From Hyphochytrium catenoides (Eukaryota > Sar > Hyphochytriomycetes > Hyphochytriales > Hyphochytriaceae): DNA of 51,675 nt. The position numbers and the translations under genes were made by a program. Location: positions 1 through 51,675 of the forward strand of contig FLMG01000516.1 of NCBI GenBank assembly GCA_900088475.1, in the 5' to 3' direction. Shown piece by piece: positions 12,327 through 24,400 of this stretch (position 1 is the first letter of the stretch; the number at the start of each line of letters is the position of its first letter). The notes under the pieces are model-generated. The model saw nothing but the letters and a program-made list of their open reading frames with translations. It was not told where the DNA came from and searched no databases.

Positions 12327-12532
12327 GGGCCTGCAGCGGCTAAGGGACCTTGACAGTAACTCTGGGTTAGCCTGGACTAATTGAAGGCTCTTTCTCCGGC
12401 TAGCAAGAGCAGTTTAGAGCTCAGGGAAGCCGGAAGGGCGTGGCTACCAATGTGCGCCCGACTTAGGTAGATGGACCATCAAAATGCGCTAGAACAGGAG
12501 TTATCTGACGGCGAAAAAGACTTTTTATGGCT

Positions 12533-13992
12533 TTAAACAGCTTCAACGGCATAAAGCTGCAGTATGCTATCCTCTCCTCCTGAGATCAACTTTCTGCCTG
12601 ACTGGTCAAAAGCAACGCTCCACACCTAGAGATGAATAAGAATGAGCATGAGGCCGAAGTCATACTCAGGCATTACGGTCGCACCTGTTCGTTGTGTATG
12701 TCAAACGTATGGAGACATTGCCTCGTGCCCAGATCCCAAAGCTTCACGCGTTTGTCACTTCCGCTGTAGATAATCGTTTAGGACGGGATAGTGAAAATAA
12801 GGATAAGGGTGGAAGAGACATGCGTTACCAGGAAGCTAGTGTGTTGCTGGCATCGTTGGTCGCAAGGCCTAGCACCCATGAAGTATGCCCAGATATAGAC
12901 GCAACTTGTTGGCCGTGAGAGCTGTCAAAGTCCAGACATACAGGGTTGGCGTCACCACTTCAGAGGGACAGATCACAAGGACTTACAGATCATGTAGGTT
13001 GATTTGCATGTCATCGGAGCCGCTAAGTAGCACACTATTATCTCTAGAGAAGGCCAAGGCTCTAACTGGTTTGGCGTGGGCTGAGTGACAGCCAGAGTCA
13101 GTTGATACATTATCAAGCAAGGCGTCAGGGAAGTTACGTACTTTCATAGGCATGCACGACTCTTTCTCCTTCAACGTCGAACACCGTCACTTTTCCGCTG
13201 CTGTCTCCACAGGCCACTAGCCTACTGTCAGAGCTCTATGTAACAATGTCAGCTGCGAACGCTGAGCTATGTGAATGACAGGGACCTACTTACAAACGCG
13301 ACGCTCATGGAAAACTTCGCTCGACTTTCCAGCTTCGACGTCAAATCCCTGGAGTCCAAGTTCCAGATGTTGATGCCCTTCGAAGACGCGCTGGCCACGA
13401 GAGGAGCAGTTCTGCTGCAAATAGACTTCCAAACCTGACCTTTGGAAGAGGGAAGTAAATGCCTTGTCAAGCCCTATGTTCTAGGACCAGATGGGCAAGA
13501 AGTTTCTCACCTGGTCCACCGTCAATCTCTCCAAGAAGTGCTGCCGACGAGAGGTCCCACAGCCGCACCTTGAAGTCCATGGCAGTGGTAACCAGTCCTG
13601 ATAAACGAGGAATGAGGTCACTACTGCTCGGCAAGTCGTGTGTGAGTAGTGAGATTGCTTACTTGAGCCCGTGTGATCGATACTGGCGGACAGAACTCCC
13701 AAATGGTGCTTCAAGATGTGTTGCTCCTCAAGCTTTTCATCCCTCACGTTCCTGGTGACGGACACATCAGCGTTGCGTGGAAGAACAGTTGCTTTTGACG
13801 CACCAGATTTTAGCGGTTTCATCCACAGACCCAGTCACAATGGTGTCTTCTCCCGCCCAGCAGACGTTCCAGATACTGCCATCGTGGGCTTTGTCGGCTC
13901 TGGTCAATGGCCGGTTCTGTCAACCCATGAGAACAAAGTCAGACCAAGAGACTGTGTGTCTAGTACATCGAGCCTGGCATCAGCCTTACCAT
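12533..13992 (-). CDS. SKI8: SKI8/WDR61-type WD40 protein
   Basis: Ten exons join to about 296 aa (human WDR61 is 305): 13990-13992, 13804-13916, 13663-13751, 13511-13597, 13294-13439, 13142-13235, 12987-13080, 12829-12921, 12685-12763, 12533-12625. The product is a seven-bladed WD40 propeller. Visible blade signatures include [47 protein letters not shown] and [11 protein letters not shown]. Order and spacing follow WDR61, including the segment equivalent to its 'DTRGKFILSIAYS'. In other eukaryotes this protein is a subunit of the cytoplasmic SKI complex that feeds mRNA to the exosome, and of the PAF1 transcription complex. The first coding exon appears to be only the ATG, immediately followed by GTAAGG. 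The start could instead lie in an unseen upstream exon. Confidence 0.9.
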
Positions 13993-15437
13993 CTCTCACA
14001 ATTATCGGCAGTGACTGTCTCCGGAGAGTGTGCGGTGTCTTGAAAGCACTGGTACTGCGTAGTATATCCCTCGCGATCCCCGTAGTCTGGTAGGAGGTGA
14101 CGCGGGAGCCCAGAGAAACTAGTCAGCTGCAGGTTCGAGCTTCACGAAAGGTTGGGCTGCCTTTAGAATTGCCAGTCCTATAGAGACGCTCTTCTGGAAA
14201 GATTCGCACTCTTCTGGATATGATAGAGCGACAGGGAACCCTTCACGGCTGTCGGTCTTGCTTGCAAAGCGCCTGGTGCTGGTATTGGGACAGCTATGGT
14301 ACCAGAGACTTGATCACCGCCGCCGTACACACTCTACTCTTTATCCTCCTCACTCCGCTCCTCCTCCTCCAAGCTGTAGAATAGGTAAGAGTACAAGCTT
14401 TACAGGATACTGCACTCAGATATCCCATCATCACCGGTCGTTAGCGGCATTTTAGAGTTGTTGATAGCTGGCGATCAGAGTGAAAGGGTACTGTACATCA
14501 ACCCTTGTTATTCTGACCTCCTGCGTCCTGCGTCACTGCAGGTCTGCAGGTTGACCAGGACACCAAGTGACCAGGACATTAGACGACCAGGACACCAAGG
14601 ACCTTCTTGAGGCTCTTCTGAACATAAGGATCTGTCAAAGCTCGAGCTGGCTAAGGTAACCAACATGAGGAGAGGAGAAAGAGAGATAAAGATAAGGCGG
14701 AAGTGTTGAAAGCTTTGTTCTGGACCCACTGTGCCGTCGTAAGGGGCACTCTTTGGCAAGAAGAGTAGATTACCCTGCCCGTCGGCTCCTATAGCTGCCA
14801 GTGGTCCTGCATGGCTGTAAGAGAGCTATGGGTACTCGTTGCGAGGGCAGCACTGCAGATCAAAGCGGAAGATATAAGGACATAGCTAAAAGGGGAGCTG
14901 AGGCTGAGCACGGAGGTGGCGCTGAGGCTTAGACCGCACAAGACAAGCAGAACTGATAACAAATGTATCCGCATTCAAGAAGCGAAGACTGTCCTGCCTG
15001 AATGATAATTAGAGAGTTGTGAGTCCCTTGAAGTTATGAGTCTGGGTCCTGGATGAGAGCCGGGAGAAGGAACAGAGGCGACAAAAATCTCAGCGGATGC
15101 CCAAGAGCGCATATTGCTCCATGCGTGCCTAAACATCAAGCACGACTATATTAACATAGCTATGAGAGATGCCCTTCCTTAAAAGTCAGGGGTGACACAT
15201 CTTTTCGCCTCATGCAGCAGCAACATTTGCCGCGCCAGGATTCACTTTGCATCCCAACAATGAATAGCAATCATAAGCTAACTCCTGTGTACCCGCCCTA
15301 GCGCGGCGGCTAGGAATTGGCTATCGCTTAGGGGTTTCTTAACATATATTGTTCTTCAATAGATAGGCTCTCTAGATAATGCAACCCGAAGCTGCACAGT
15401 TCTACTGTGCGGTACTGAAAGTGATATGGTAGCAACT
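13993..15437. other. Intergenic between SKI8 and VPS18; no gene called
   Basis: This 1.4-kb region includes the SKI8 upstream region and the VPS18 3' flank. A three-copy tandem of a unit near GACCAGGACACCAAG lies at about 14553-14600. On the minus strand, 14510-14810 has an open frame after a possible acceptor (CTCTTACAG) whose translation includes GADGQGNLLFLPKSAPYDG. It looks protein-like, but I recognise no family and found no continuing exons. Confidence 0.45.
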
Positions 15438-18400
15438 CTACAAAGCCCATTCGTCGGCTTCTTGCCTCTCCCTATCAGAGATGAACGGCTGAAAGACGGA
15501 GCGAATCATCATCTCTCCGCAGAAGAGGCACTCAGATGCAATGGTACTATCCAGTCGGGCTTGCAACGTCTGCTTGTCAACCTTCTCACCCTTATTTCCT
15601 CCTGAACGCCCCGGGACACTGCTATCTCTACCGGTGTACGCCAGCTTGTTCAGGATCTCCTTCGCAGCCTTCCGCTGGGTCGTGCTTAGGTTTGGAATCA
15701 CCTCGTCCATAAGACAGTTGGCATGGAATGTGTGGCCACAAGGAAAGCAATAGAAGGACCGCGCTAGAATGGGCTTTTCGCAAATGCCACAACGCCGGTT
15801 GCCNNNNNNNNNNNNNNNNGGCTCACCTTGAGATGCTCAATTTTGTCGTTGTATTCCTCTAATGACTGGCAGATCTCATTCTTAAAGTCGTCAATGATAA
15901 CAAAGTCGGGGAAGAATGACAGCAGGTCCTCAATCTTGACAAGCCCCGGAGGATTCACTTCATTGAGGATTTTGGTCGCCTCTCTTACGTTTCCGTCATT
16001 GTCAATCACCTGCTTGGCAATCAGAAGCCATAACTTTTTACGCAGTTGCTCATCTTCAGGTTGCGCTGCGACTTCTTTGGCCATTGCAATGTCACACTGC
16101 AAAGCTAGATCAACGGCCTCACCGTAAAGACCCATCGCAGCATAGATGTATATCATGGCCTTCTTCCTCTGAATCCTCATACAAATTCTCAGCGCGTACT
16201 TCAGATCAAAGAAGGCTTGGTTGGTCGACTTCTTGCGAATGAACCTAATTAACCGCCTCTCATCAGGGTACCGCGCAAGTATGGAGAGCAATAGATTGTG
16301 AACAGCAGGGTCCTTGTTACCCTTCTGGACCACCTGCTCCAGGTATTCGAGGGCCAGATCAGTCTCAGCCGTGCCTTTCCTGGCAACATGCTGATTCTGA
16401 TAGCGGACAATAGCTGGGATGAGCTTTGATGGTTGCAACCCACTAGCTGCATCCTCCCAAGCCTTAAACGTGTCCTTGGGTCTGAACTCTACAAGCGTAG
16501 GCGAGTACTTATAATAGAGCTGCTCTACCTGAGAAAGAGAGGGCACCGTTAAGTCTTTGCAGGTTGCCGTCTTGCTATGAACAGCATGCGATAGGCCCAT
16601 ACCTTTGAGATAGGAGCCTTAGAGAGGACTTCTAGAGCAAGCTTATAGTCTCTGCGCTGAATGTGGTAGGTGATGACCCGATCATAGTCCTCTATAAGCT
16701 GGGCGTAGAAGAGCATTTCATCCGTTCTTCCATGGCTAGACATCAAGTTGAAGGTGATAGCTGGGTCCAGCTTGTCCTTATTGTCGTGAATGAACTGTTT
16801 GAAGTCATACAACCATTGTGCCTGAAGCTCAATATCCTCACGCCGATCATGACCCTAGATAAGAGGAAGACACAGAACCGTTAACACTCTTGCGGCGCTC
16901 AGTAAAAAGGGGTAGCAACTTGCCTGCAAAGAGCTAAATCTTTCTAGGTAAATCTCCGCGAGCCAAGTACAAATCATTGTCTGCTGCGTCTTCGTGCTAG
17001 GAGGTAGCGATTTCAGCTTTTCCAGTAGGTAGGTCTTCAGAGCACCCCTCTCTTCAATGCCAACGAAGCGAAGAGCGACCTCTTCAAATGCCTGATTGGT
17101 CTTGGCATAAATAACAGCCGCTTCTTCATACTGCCCACGCTTTACGAAAAAGTCTGCTTGAGCATTGAGCACCGCCTGGCGCTGCGTCGAGTGTCGGCAG
17201 AAGGAAAGAGCTTTTTCGAAGAGCCTGTTATCGGAGTCCGCCTTGGCTTTTCTAAGGTAGAGCTGCCAGATATCCCTAAGCATGAATGCAGGATAGGAAG
17301 AGTGAGGGACAAGGAGATCTGTCTTCTACAGAGGCTTTGCTAGTCAAACGTTTACCTGTCTTCTTTGCTGATGACCAGCTGGAACACCTTGAATGATCCC
17401 TGCATCCAAAAGGTGTTCTTGGCCGTGTCTTTGGTAATGCTTCTCATGGCGTCATACTTCTGAAGAGGTATATCCATCAGAGCGCTCTGTGTGATCTTAC
17501 TGATGACCTTAACATAGAATCAGACGCAGTCAGTCTTAGCTGAGCGCAAGGAACAAGAGCTTGAGTCTGACCTCCAATCGCGATGGGTATAATACAAGAA
17601 AGTGAAATTCTGATAACAGAAGACCGATCGGGACTTCGCCCGAGCCACTTCCCCGCCGATTTGACGCGCCTAACCCAAGCTTGACGTTACGTTCGTTCAA
17701 AAGGAAAGTACCATCCCTACATAGCAGAAAAATCCAATCGTGAGCATCTCTTTCGGGTTAGCCTCTTGATTGCCGTACAGGATGGTACAACTCACCGCTT
17801 TGGATCACTATAAGTCATATCCAGTTGTAGCACAGAATCCGTAGTGAGGACGGCAAAGGTTTTGCCTTTCTCATGGCGATGGCGTGACCAAACTTGGAGG
17901 TAATTCTTGCCAAAAGGCAGCGAGTACTCGATAAAGCGGAGCTTTTCTGATGCTCCCACACTGAGAAAGAGTGCTTCAAAGGATGGACCTCCAGAGACTT
18001 GAAATAGACGTGCAGACTTCTTGCTGCAAACGTGGAGTTCATAGTGCAATGGCTTAGAATCATAGCGATCAGAACTACATAAAAACATTCCAAGCTACCT
18101 TGAAGTTCTGGCGCAGATTGCCACGAAGTGTCTGACATCACCGTTGGTACCAACGACGCTTTCAAAATGAACTCCGACGATTGCATGGCCGGAAACGTAA
18201 TATACTCGCTTGAAGAGCTTTTCCCTTCCATCAAGAATGACTTCGTATATGTCCCCTCTATCTGAGCCTACCAAGAAGGACTTTGTAGATACATCTGTTC
18301 CTTCTTCCCTATTCCATGCCACTGAGAGAATTCGGAACTGGGATCCTTGCTTAAGCCGCCGCGGCTTGTCTGAGTTCATGTAAAGATAATAGTTGCTGCC

Positions 18401-19113
18401 GTTTTCTAGGGTCACAATGCAGTGTGCTCCGTTCGGATCCAAGTATGCAGCATAGATACCCACATTGGGCTCAAAGCGCACCTCATCAAAGGCCTGGCAA
18501 ATTTAGACACCAAGGGACGGTGGACGGTGCTTAGCGACTGCAAAAGTGACATATTTATGGACATCTTTTACCTTGTCGTCACTGAGACTCCAGCGAAACA
18601 GGCGCTGGTCTGATGTGATGACTATGATTACGTTATTCTCCACAAGAGTCTGACGGATCTCCGCTCCCCCTCTACTGAAAGCTTGAGCTGCCGAGCCATA
18701 CCAGTCTAGCGCCCTGCAGGAAAGAGTAAGCTCATCAGAATGCTGCTCATCAGAATGCTGCTAAACCAAAGTGAGATCAGATAGCAAACAGCGTTTTAGG
18801 GTATGGGATGCTGGATATACCTTATACTTATTAGCTGTGATGTCGAGTCTGGCTCGCTTTGGCTGCTGGCTCGGGCGGCGTCACCTAGCCGATCAAATCT
18901 TAGACGGACTTACGTGGCAACAATGGAAAGATTTTGGAGACCGCCCTTACCTCCTCCATCCCGACTGCGATCATAACCTCCTGAAGACCTAGCATAGGCA
19001 AAGCTTTCATTGCCTGTCGAATAGCTACCGCCAAGCGCCGCCGATTGGCCAATAGAGCTAGGAGGTGTCCCTCCACTTCCGCTATATTGCCATTGTTCAA
19101 ACAGGTTCGACAT
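15438..19113 (-). CDS. VPS18: VPS18/PEP3, HOPS-CORVET class C core subunit
   Basis: Eleven exons give about 986 aa: 18951-19113, 18821-18884, 18572-18713, 18099-18493, 17796-18023, 17572-17716, 17356-17507, 16924-17275, 16603-16854, 15827-16528, 15438-~15803. The N-terminal half is a Pep3/Vps18 beta-propeller (DPNGAHCIVTLENG, GLLLSEFHFLVLYPSRLE). A clathrin-heavy-chain-type helical repeat follows. The C-terminus is a RING: CGIC, then CFPCGHTFHANC, then CLFCGEM near the end, with the long final loop typical of VPS18. VPS18 tethers endosome and vacuole/lysosome membranes. A 16-N gap (15804-15819) falls in the last intron, after donor AAG|GTGAGCC, so a few residues may be hidden. The intron 16855-16923 uses a GC donor (CAG|GCAAGT). 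An upstream in-frame ATG at 19131 is an alternative start. Confidence 0.93.
15804..15819. other. Assembly gap (16 N) inside the last VPS18 intron
   Basis: Sixteen undetermined bases. On the minus strand, coding sequence left of the gap ends at a good donor (CTCAAG|GTGAGCC). The next visible codons, right after the gap, are already in the RING exon, so the acceptor and possibly some codons are hidden in the gap. Confidence 0.95.
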
Positions 19114-20104
19114 GGCTCCACGCTGTTGCAATCAGTTTTCGAAGATAACTAGAATCGCATATCTTGCTGAGGATCGATGCGTCAGTGCACACTCGAGTAT
19201 CCCTGGGATTTGGCCAGCTAAACCTGATGCAGGGACTAGCTAATGACTCAGAAGAATATAACGTTAGGTTCCACTGTGCGCAGCGGCCCCAATGAGTCAC
19301 TGTGCCTTGGATTCTGAAGGTTCAATCAGAAGTCAGCGCCTCTCTTTCTGTTGGATCGGCGCCTCATCTTCCTCTGTCATGATGTCCCAAGCCTTACAGT
19401 GCCAGATTTCCTCCGTCATTCTTCATACAAAAGCGCAACTCTGTCTTGCCGAAAACCAACACGCTAGTTCCTACTGTGGAGTAAGAAATGATAGAGAAAA
19501 TTATCGAAAATAGGACCAATCTGAATGGGAAAGAAGCTCCATTTAAGAGTCATAATCCTGAATACAGCGATGTGCTCACAGCTTCTGAAGAATCAGAAGA
19601 CTGGGTGATTGTACGAATAATATAATATGACAGTACTTTGGCGCCCACACTTCCTCCTGGAGCCGGAAAGAGAAGGAGAAGGAAGCTTCAAACCTCATCT
19701 TTCGCCCATAGAAGCACTGTGTAGATCTAGCATGTCGTCATTCTGGAGCTTCTGCTGTCTGTCGCCTCGCCGCTCGCTCCTGAGCTTCTGAGGCACCTCG
19801 CCCGCCATCCAGACGCTTGTACCTCCTTCTTGTGCAGATAGTGGTTGTCCGACTCTTTATCCCTATCCTTACGTCTCAAATATCAACACTGTCCGCTTTT
19901 ATTGTCAACCTAGGAGTCACCAATTCTTCGAGAGCTATTCTTGCTAGCTCGAAGGGTCACGAGAGCTCTGAAGGTCAATCGGCTGTCGTCCGAACAATTC
20001 GTGGCCGAAGATATTTGTGCGAAGAGGGAACTATATTCTGTCACCTAGTCGTGAGCTTCACGCGGTCTATCAGTGTTGGGCGACTTCCTCCGTAAACGTA
20101 AACA
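19114..20104. promoter_or_regulatory. Divergent intergenic region between VPS18 and the Cys/His-repeat gene
   Basis: About 1 kb separates two divergently transcribed starts (VPS18 at 19113 on minus, Cys/His-repeat gene at 20105 on plus), so it should hold both promoters and 5' UTRs. I see no convincing TATA box, no RNA gene and no coding exon. The short frames here are not supported. Confidence 0.4.
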
Positions 20105-21442
20105 ATGCCTCGTCGGCCTCCGAGAAAGAAGACCAATTCAGAGCGATTAACTTCAGAAAGGAAGAATTGCCGCATCGATGGCTGCGAAGGAGAAGTCTTC
20201 AAGAACAATCTATGCGAGACACATGACGACGGCGTGCAACGCTGCACTGTAAGTGGTTGCCTGAACTATAGTCGGCGCAAGGGTTTGTGCATTGCCCATG
20301 GTGCGGTCGTAAAGCGGAAGATTTGCTCGCATGAGGGCTGCAGTAAGTTTGTCCAGAAAGAAGGAAAATGCAATGCTCATGGACAGCTCAAGAAACGCTG
20401 CTTGGAAACAGACTGCAAGAACCAGGCAGTCAAGCATGGAGTTTGCATTAAACACGGAGCCTTGAAAAAGCGGTGCAGCATGCCAGAATGTGACAATCAG
20501 GTTGTCAAGCAAGGACTTTGCTGCAGGCATTTAACAACCGCCGGAAGTTGCAGCGTGTCAGACTGTACGTTTCCGTCGGTAACCGATGGTCTCTGTGTCA
20601 AGCACGGAGCTAAATGTTCTGCGGAAGGATGCGCTGAAAACGTCTTTCGAGAAGGTCACTGCTTCCGCCACTGTCCCGTTATCAAGAAGTGCAAGGTTGG
20701 GGACTGTCAAAATCGTGCCAGTAAGAACGGGGTCTGTATCGAGCACGGAGCGCAGGTTTACAAATGCGTATGGCCTTCATGCTCTAAAAGGGTGAAGAGT
20801 CCGGGCCTCTGTCCTATCCACACGCCAGTCAGTCTGCCAGCGATGTCTAGAATGCAGCAAGAAGGCTATCCAAATGAACAATTTTCTAAAGAAGGTGACC
20901 AGCCGCCAGTAGTCACTAGTTCAAGTGCCAGTCGATCAGAGAAAGAGTCAGCGTCCGAGAGTGCTGATAGATGTAGCATCGTGAGCTGTGAACGCTTGGT
21001 TGTCTCGAGAGGGATGTGCGCCCTTCATCGGAAGAGACCGCGACAGGCGGCTCTGGCTCGTGGCGAGGAGGGCAAGCTAGACGCCTCTAAAGAGCGAAAT
21101 TCTTCCTCTGTCGGGTTGCGAGGTCAACAGAGTGCCCCTGCAGGCAAGCATTCTTCCGAGGAAGTCAACGAGAACGAGAACTTAACAATTGTCGAGTCCG
21201 GCACGCCGCCCCTGCTACGACGTCAGTCCGGTTCAGATAAGAGGACGGGGGGCAAGAAGCATCAGACGACCAAGAAGGCTACAGACCTATCTCAAATTAC
21301 TGAGTCTGCTGACGATCCTCAGCATGGCCCACTTCCGTTGAATCCATTCTTGCCCGGCACAAAAACATCCGAGGCATCCACTGCACACGAGAGAGACCAA
21401 GGGATTTCCGAAGAGCCACCTCAAAAGCCAAAATCGCACTAA
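20105..21442 (+). CDS. Cys/His-repeat protein ('WRKY19-like' zinc-binding modules)
   Basis: Single-exon gene of 445 aa, unusual among its intron-rich neighbours. After a basic N-terminus, nine tandem modules of the form C-x4-C-x9-C-x2-H, spaced about 23 residues apart, occupy roughly residues 20-240. Examples are CLETDCKNQAVKHGVCIKHG and CKVGDCQNRASKNGVCIEHG. A tenth, isolated copy (CSIVSCERLVVSRGMCALH) sits near residue 295. The C-terminal third is polar, Ser/Lys/Glu-rich and probably disordered. Each module has a CCCH ligand set suited to one zinc ion. Related stramenopile proteins are often auto-labelled WRKY19, but no WRKYGQK motif is present. Function is unknown; nucleic-acid binding is an inference from the zinc modules and basic charge. 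The ATG context (AAACAATGC) is good. Confidence 0.85.
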   Translation: MPRRPPRKKTNSERLTSERKNCRIDGCEGEVFKNNLCETHDDGVQRCTVSGCLNYSRRKGLCIAHGAVVKRKICSHEGCSKFVQKEGKCNAHGQLKKRCLETDCKNQAVKHGVCIKHGALKKRCSMPECDNQVVKQGLCCRHLTTAGSCSVSDCTFPSVTDGLCVKHGAKCSAEGCAENVFREGHCFRHCPVIKKCKVGDCQNRASKNGVCIEHGAQVYKCVWPSCSKRVKSPGLCPIHTPVSLPAMSRMQQEGYPNEQFSKEGDQPPVVTSSSASRSEKESASESADRCSIVSCERLVVSRGMCALHRKRPRQAALARGEEGKLDASKERNSSSVGLRGQQSAPAGKHSSEEVNENENLTIVESGTPPLLRRQSGSDKRTGGKKHQTTKKATDLSQITESADDPQHGPLPLNPFLPGTKTSEASTAHERDQGISEEPPQKPKSH

Positions 21443-24400
21443 TCCCTACTTTTTGGGATGTGTACTACTTCTGCTGCCTACGTTGGGTCTGTTACCCATC
21501 CGGCATGATTGTGGCTCAGCTCGACTCGTGCGCTCTGTGGAGTGAACACTTCGTTGTCTTACTGGATGCGGTCAGGTGAGAGTCCTGGCCGGCGTGACAG
21601 CTTATAGTGTGATGGAAAGGAAGAAGAAGAACAGTTTGCTCTGCTTCGTGGGCTTTGAAGATTTGCAGAACTTGACGACATGCCGTGTCCTGCTTCAAGG
21701 GCCTAGTGAAATATCGGCGCTGCATAGCAAGGCTTTTGGTTCACACTTTATTGATGACTTTGTTACCCAAGGTCTCTTTCTTATTGTCCAGCAGTCAAAG
21801 GATGCTGCTGTTCCTACCTCAAAGCTTTTGGTGAGAGAAGTGTCGTGCGCGTGCTGCCAACGAGCACCATGATGGTGGTGCTAGAACTTTCTTTTTGAAG
21901 GAGAGGACAGCCGGAGAAGGTTGTTGAGGACTGATTTGATACCGTTCACACTCTCCAAGTGTGACAGAAAAACATCATCAAGGCATCGGTCAGAAGAAGC
22001 CAAGTACTATCTCTCTACTGCGTCTGTGCACCCTCCGACGCTGTTGTCGGCCGCCACCTGCCTTCTAGTCAACGGTCGTCCTGATTGAGGTCGAAGAAGT
22101 GGTTCGGAGGAGTATTATCTCATAATTGAACTCCATCTATTTTGTTGCTTAGTCCTGGATAAGCGATATTTCTTGCTCACGAAGATTTCCCACATTGTAA
22201 CTCCTGCCAGCCACAGATTAGCTGTGCGGGGGCGGAAGTGACGCAACTGGCAAAGTCGACCACGGGAGATTGAAGAAAATACACTCCGGGAATTAATCAG
22301 CAGACAACAATGACCTAACCGCCGCGGCCTTCATTATTATTCCTGCTCTTTCCTCCTCCCTTGGTTGAGTCGCAATTGGCTGGGCCTGCCTTCATTGACT
22401 TCTTTTCTCTCACACATTCTCCTTCCTTATACGAGTATCTTCCATCACCTCTTTAATGCGCGGCGTCCTCTCTTCCATGCAACGATGCTTACGTTCTTAG
22501 CTTCAACAGAAAGTGTTAGAGTGAAGGGAAGAAACATGATGAAGATGAACATCATCCTGCCATGCCGGCGCCCGACTACTTTATGAGGCTGTCCTCAACC
22601 AGCGGGAGACCTAATTTGTTGCTAGTAGTGCAGGTGTTACAGCGACTTGTTGCAACTAAGGATCATCTCCTGCAGCCCTCAGGATGGTTTAGCGTTGAAT
22701 GACGAAAGGCCCTTTTTTGCTGTTCTTCATCATCTTCACTAAGTAGTCTATTTATTAGTGTGCGGAGTGATGATCCGTCACTGTTACGGCCGACTGCCGG
22801 CGGCTATCTTCTCCATCTGAACCATTACGGTCGTCGAAGGAGAGATGGGGCTCCTTCTTGTTATTTACAGAGCCGCGTGATGGTGCCGACATAGCGGGAC
22901 TTCTTCTCGACCCTATCCAGACTGTAGCATCAGATCATAATGGATTAGCATCAAGAAGAAGGCGACCGGCGAAATGACCTTGTTATGAGGCCCCTTACTT
23001 TTTTAGATAGAGGAATCCCATCCGAACTTACTTGTTCATTAGTTCCTATCAGGTCTCCACGCCTTGTAGCGACAGAAAGAAAGCCTTGTTTTTCCGCCTC
23101 GACAAAGCTTCTTTTCTTTGGTGAGGCCGCCGGTGATAAGCCGCCGATGATATAATGAACCGAGCGCTGCTGGTCTTTCTGAAGCTGGTGGGAGTAGTAC
23201 GAGGAGGCATCATTGTCCCATTTTCGTCCGTGGCGGGGTTGCGGATCGAAGGTTCTTCAAGAGAGACGTTTCCTCCCTCCTCGCCGCGCAGCGCACTAGT
23301 GAAACAACCCCTAGGAAGTAGTCTCTGACTACTATCTTCATGTTAGATGATGATGCCATTCCTACAAGGTGATAGTAAGAATAACCACACTCCACATCGT
23401 TGACAATAAGTATGTCCTGGTGGAGATGATGAACAGTGACGACGGACGCCAGGAGGCAGCATGGCAGCCGTAAGGCAAGGAGCTCTTCAGCATCAAACAA
23501 AGATCAATGTCCTCCTCTTCTGCCGTGGATTAATACGGCGCTTCAACTATTACGACGCTCGATAAACCAGCAGATACTCAAGAGGCGCTCTCTCCTCCTT
23601 TCTCCTCTAGCCAAGCCAACCAGAAGCATCATCAATAAAATGATCAGAAGGAGCTCTTATTTCTCCTGATTGAGCGCTACCGACAATGGGCCGACGACGA
23701 CAGCAGACTCGCTGCACTCCTCCAAGAAGACAGGGGCAAACTAACAGCAGCAGCAGGGAGAGATGCAGGCGAACGAGGAGGAGGAGGAGGAAGCAGCACC
23801 AGCGTCTGATGATGATGAAGAGACACCTTGTGGCATGTCATCATAATCTTAGCTACGTGCGTGGTTCTTCTCAGGACAGGAAAAGAAGAAGGGGCATCGC
23901 CGCCACCACCAACACGTCACTGCTGGCAATGTGGGCAGCAGGATGATGACTCCAGACGATTATTGTGGTGGTATTGCCAATGGAAAGAGCCCACTTCGCG
24001 CCTTCTCTATACAGCATTAGAACTATGGGCCAAAGAGACGAAAGGTCATTTTTGAAGTAATGGATTCTTGAAGAGGAAATGATGGCGGGGCCGGGCCACC
24101 ACTTGGGACACAGCTAACCCATAGATAACTTTCCGCCTTTACCTCTCCCCCCCCTACACACACACTGACGACATCACCTCTCTCCTCTCTATCCCTCTTC
24201 TTCCTCTTTTTCCATCTCTCTCTCGCTCGCTCGCTCTCTCCCCCTTCTATCTCTCTCTCCGTCTTCCTCCTTTTCCATCTCTCTCTCTCTCTCTCTCGCT
24301 CAGCCTCTGTTCTCTCCTCTCTTCTTCTTCGTCGGATCTCTCTCTCACTCTTTTCTTTCTCTCTCTCTCTCTGTTCCTTGCCCCTCTTTCTTCTAGTAAG

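Noticed and set aside
15804-15830. Frameshift in VPS18 at the N gap
   Set aside because: The frames on either side of the gap differ, but a splice donor (AAG|GTGAGCC) precedes the gap, so an intron explains it without a frameshift.
20105-21442. WRKY transcription factor
   Set aside because: No WRKYGQK motif or WRKY zinc finger; only the repeated C-x4-C-x9-C-x2-H modules are present.
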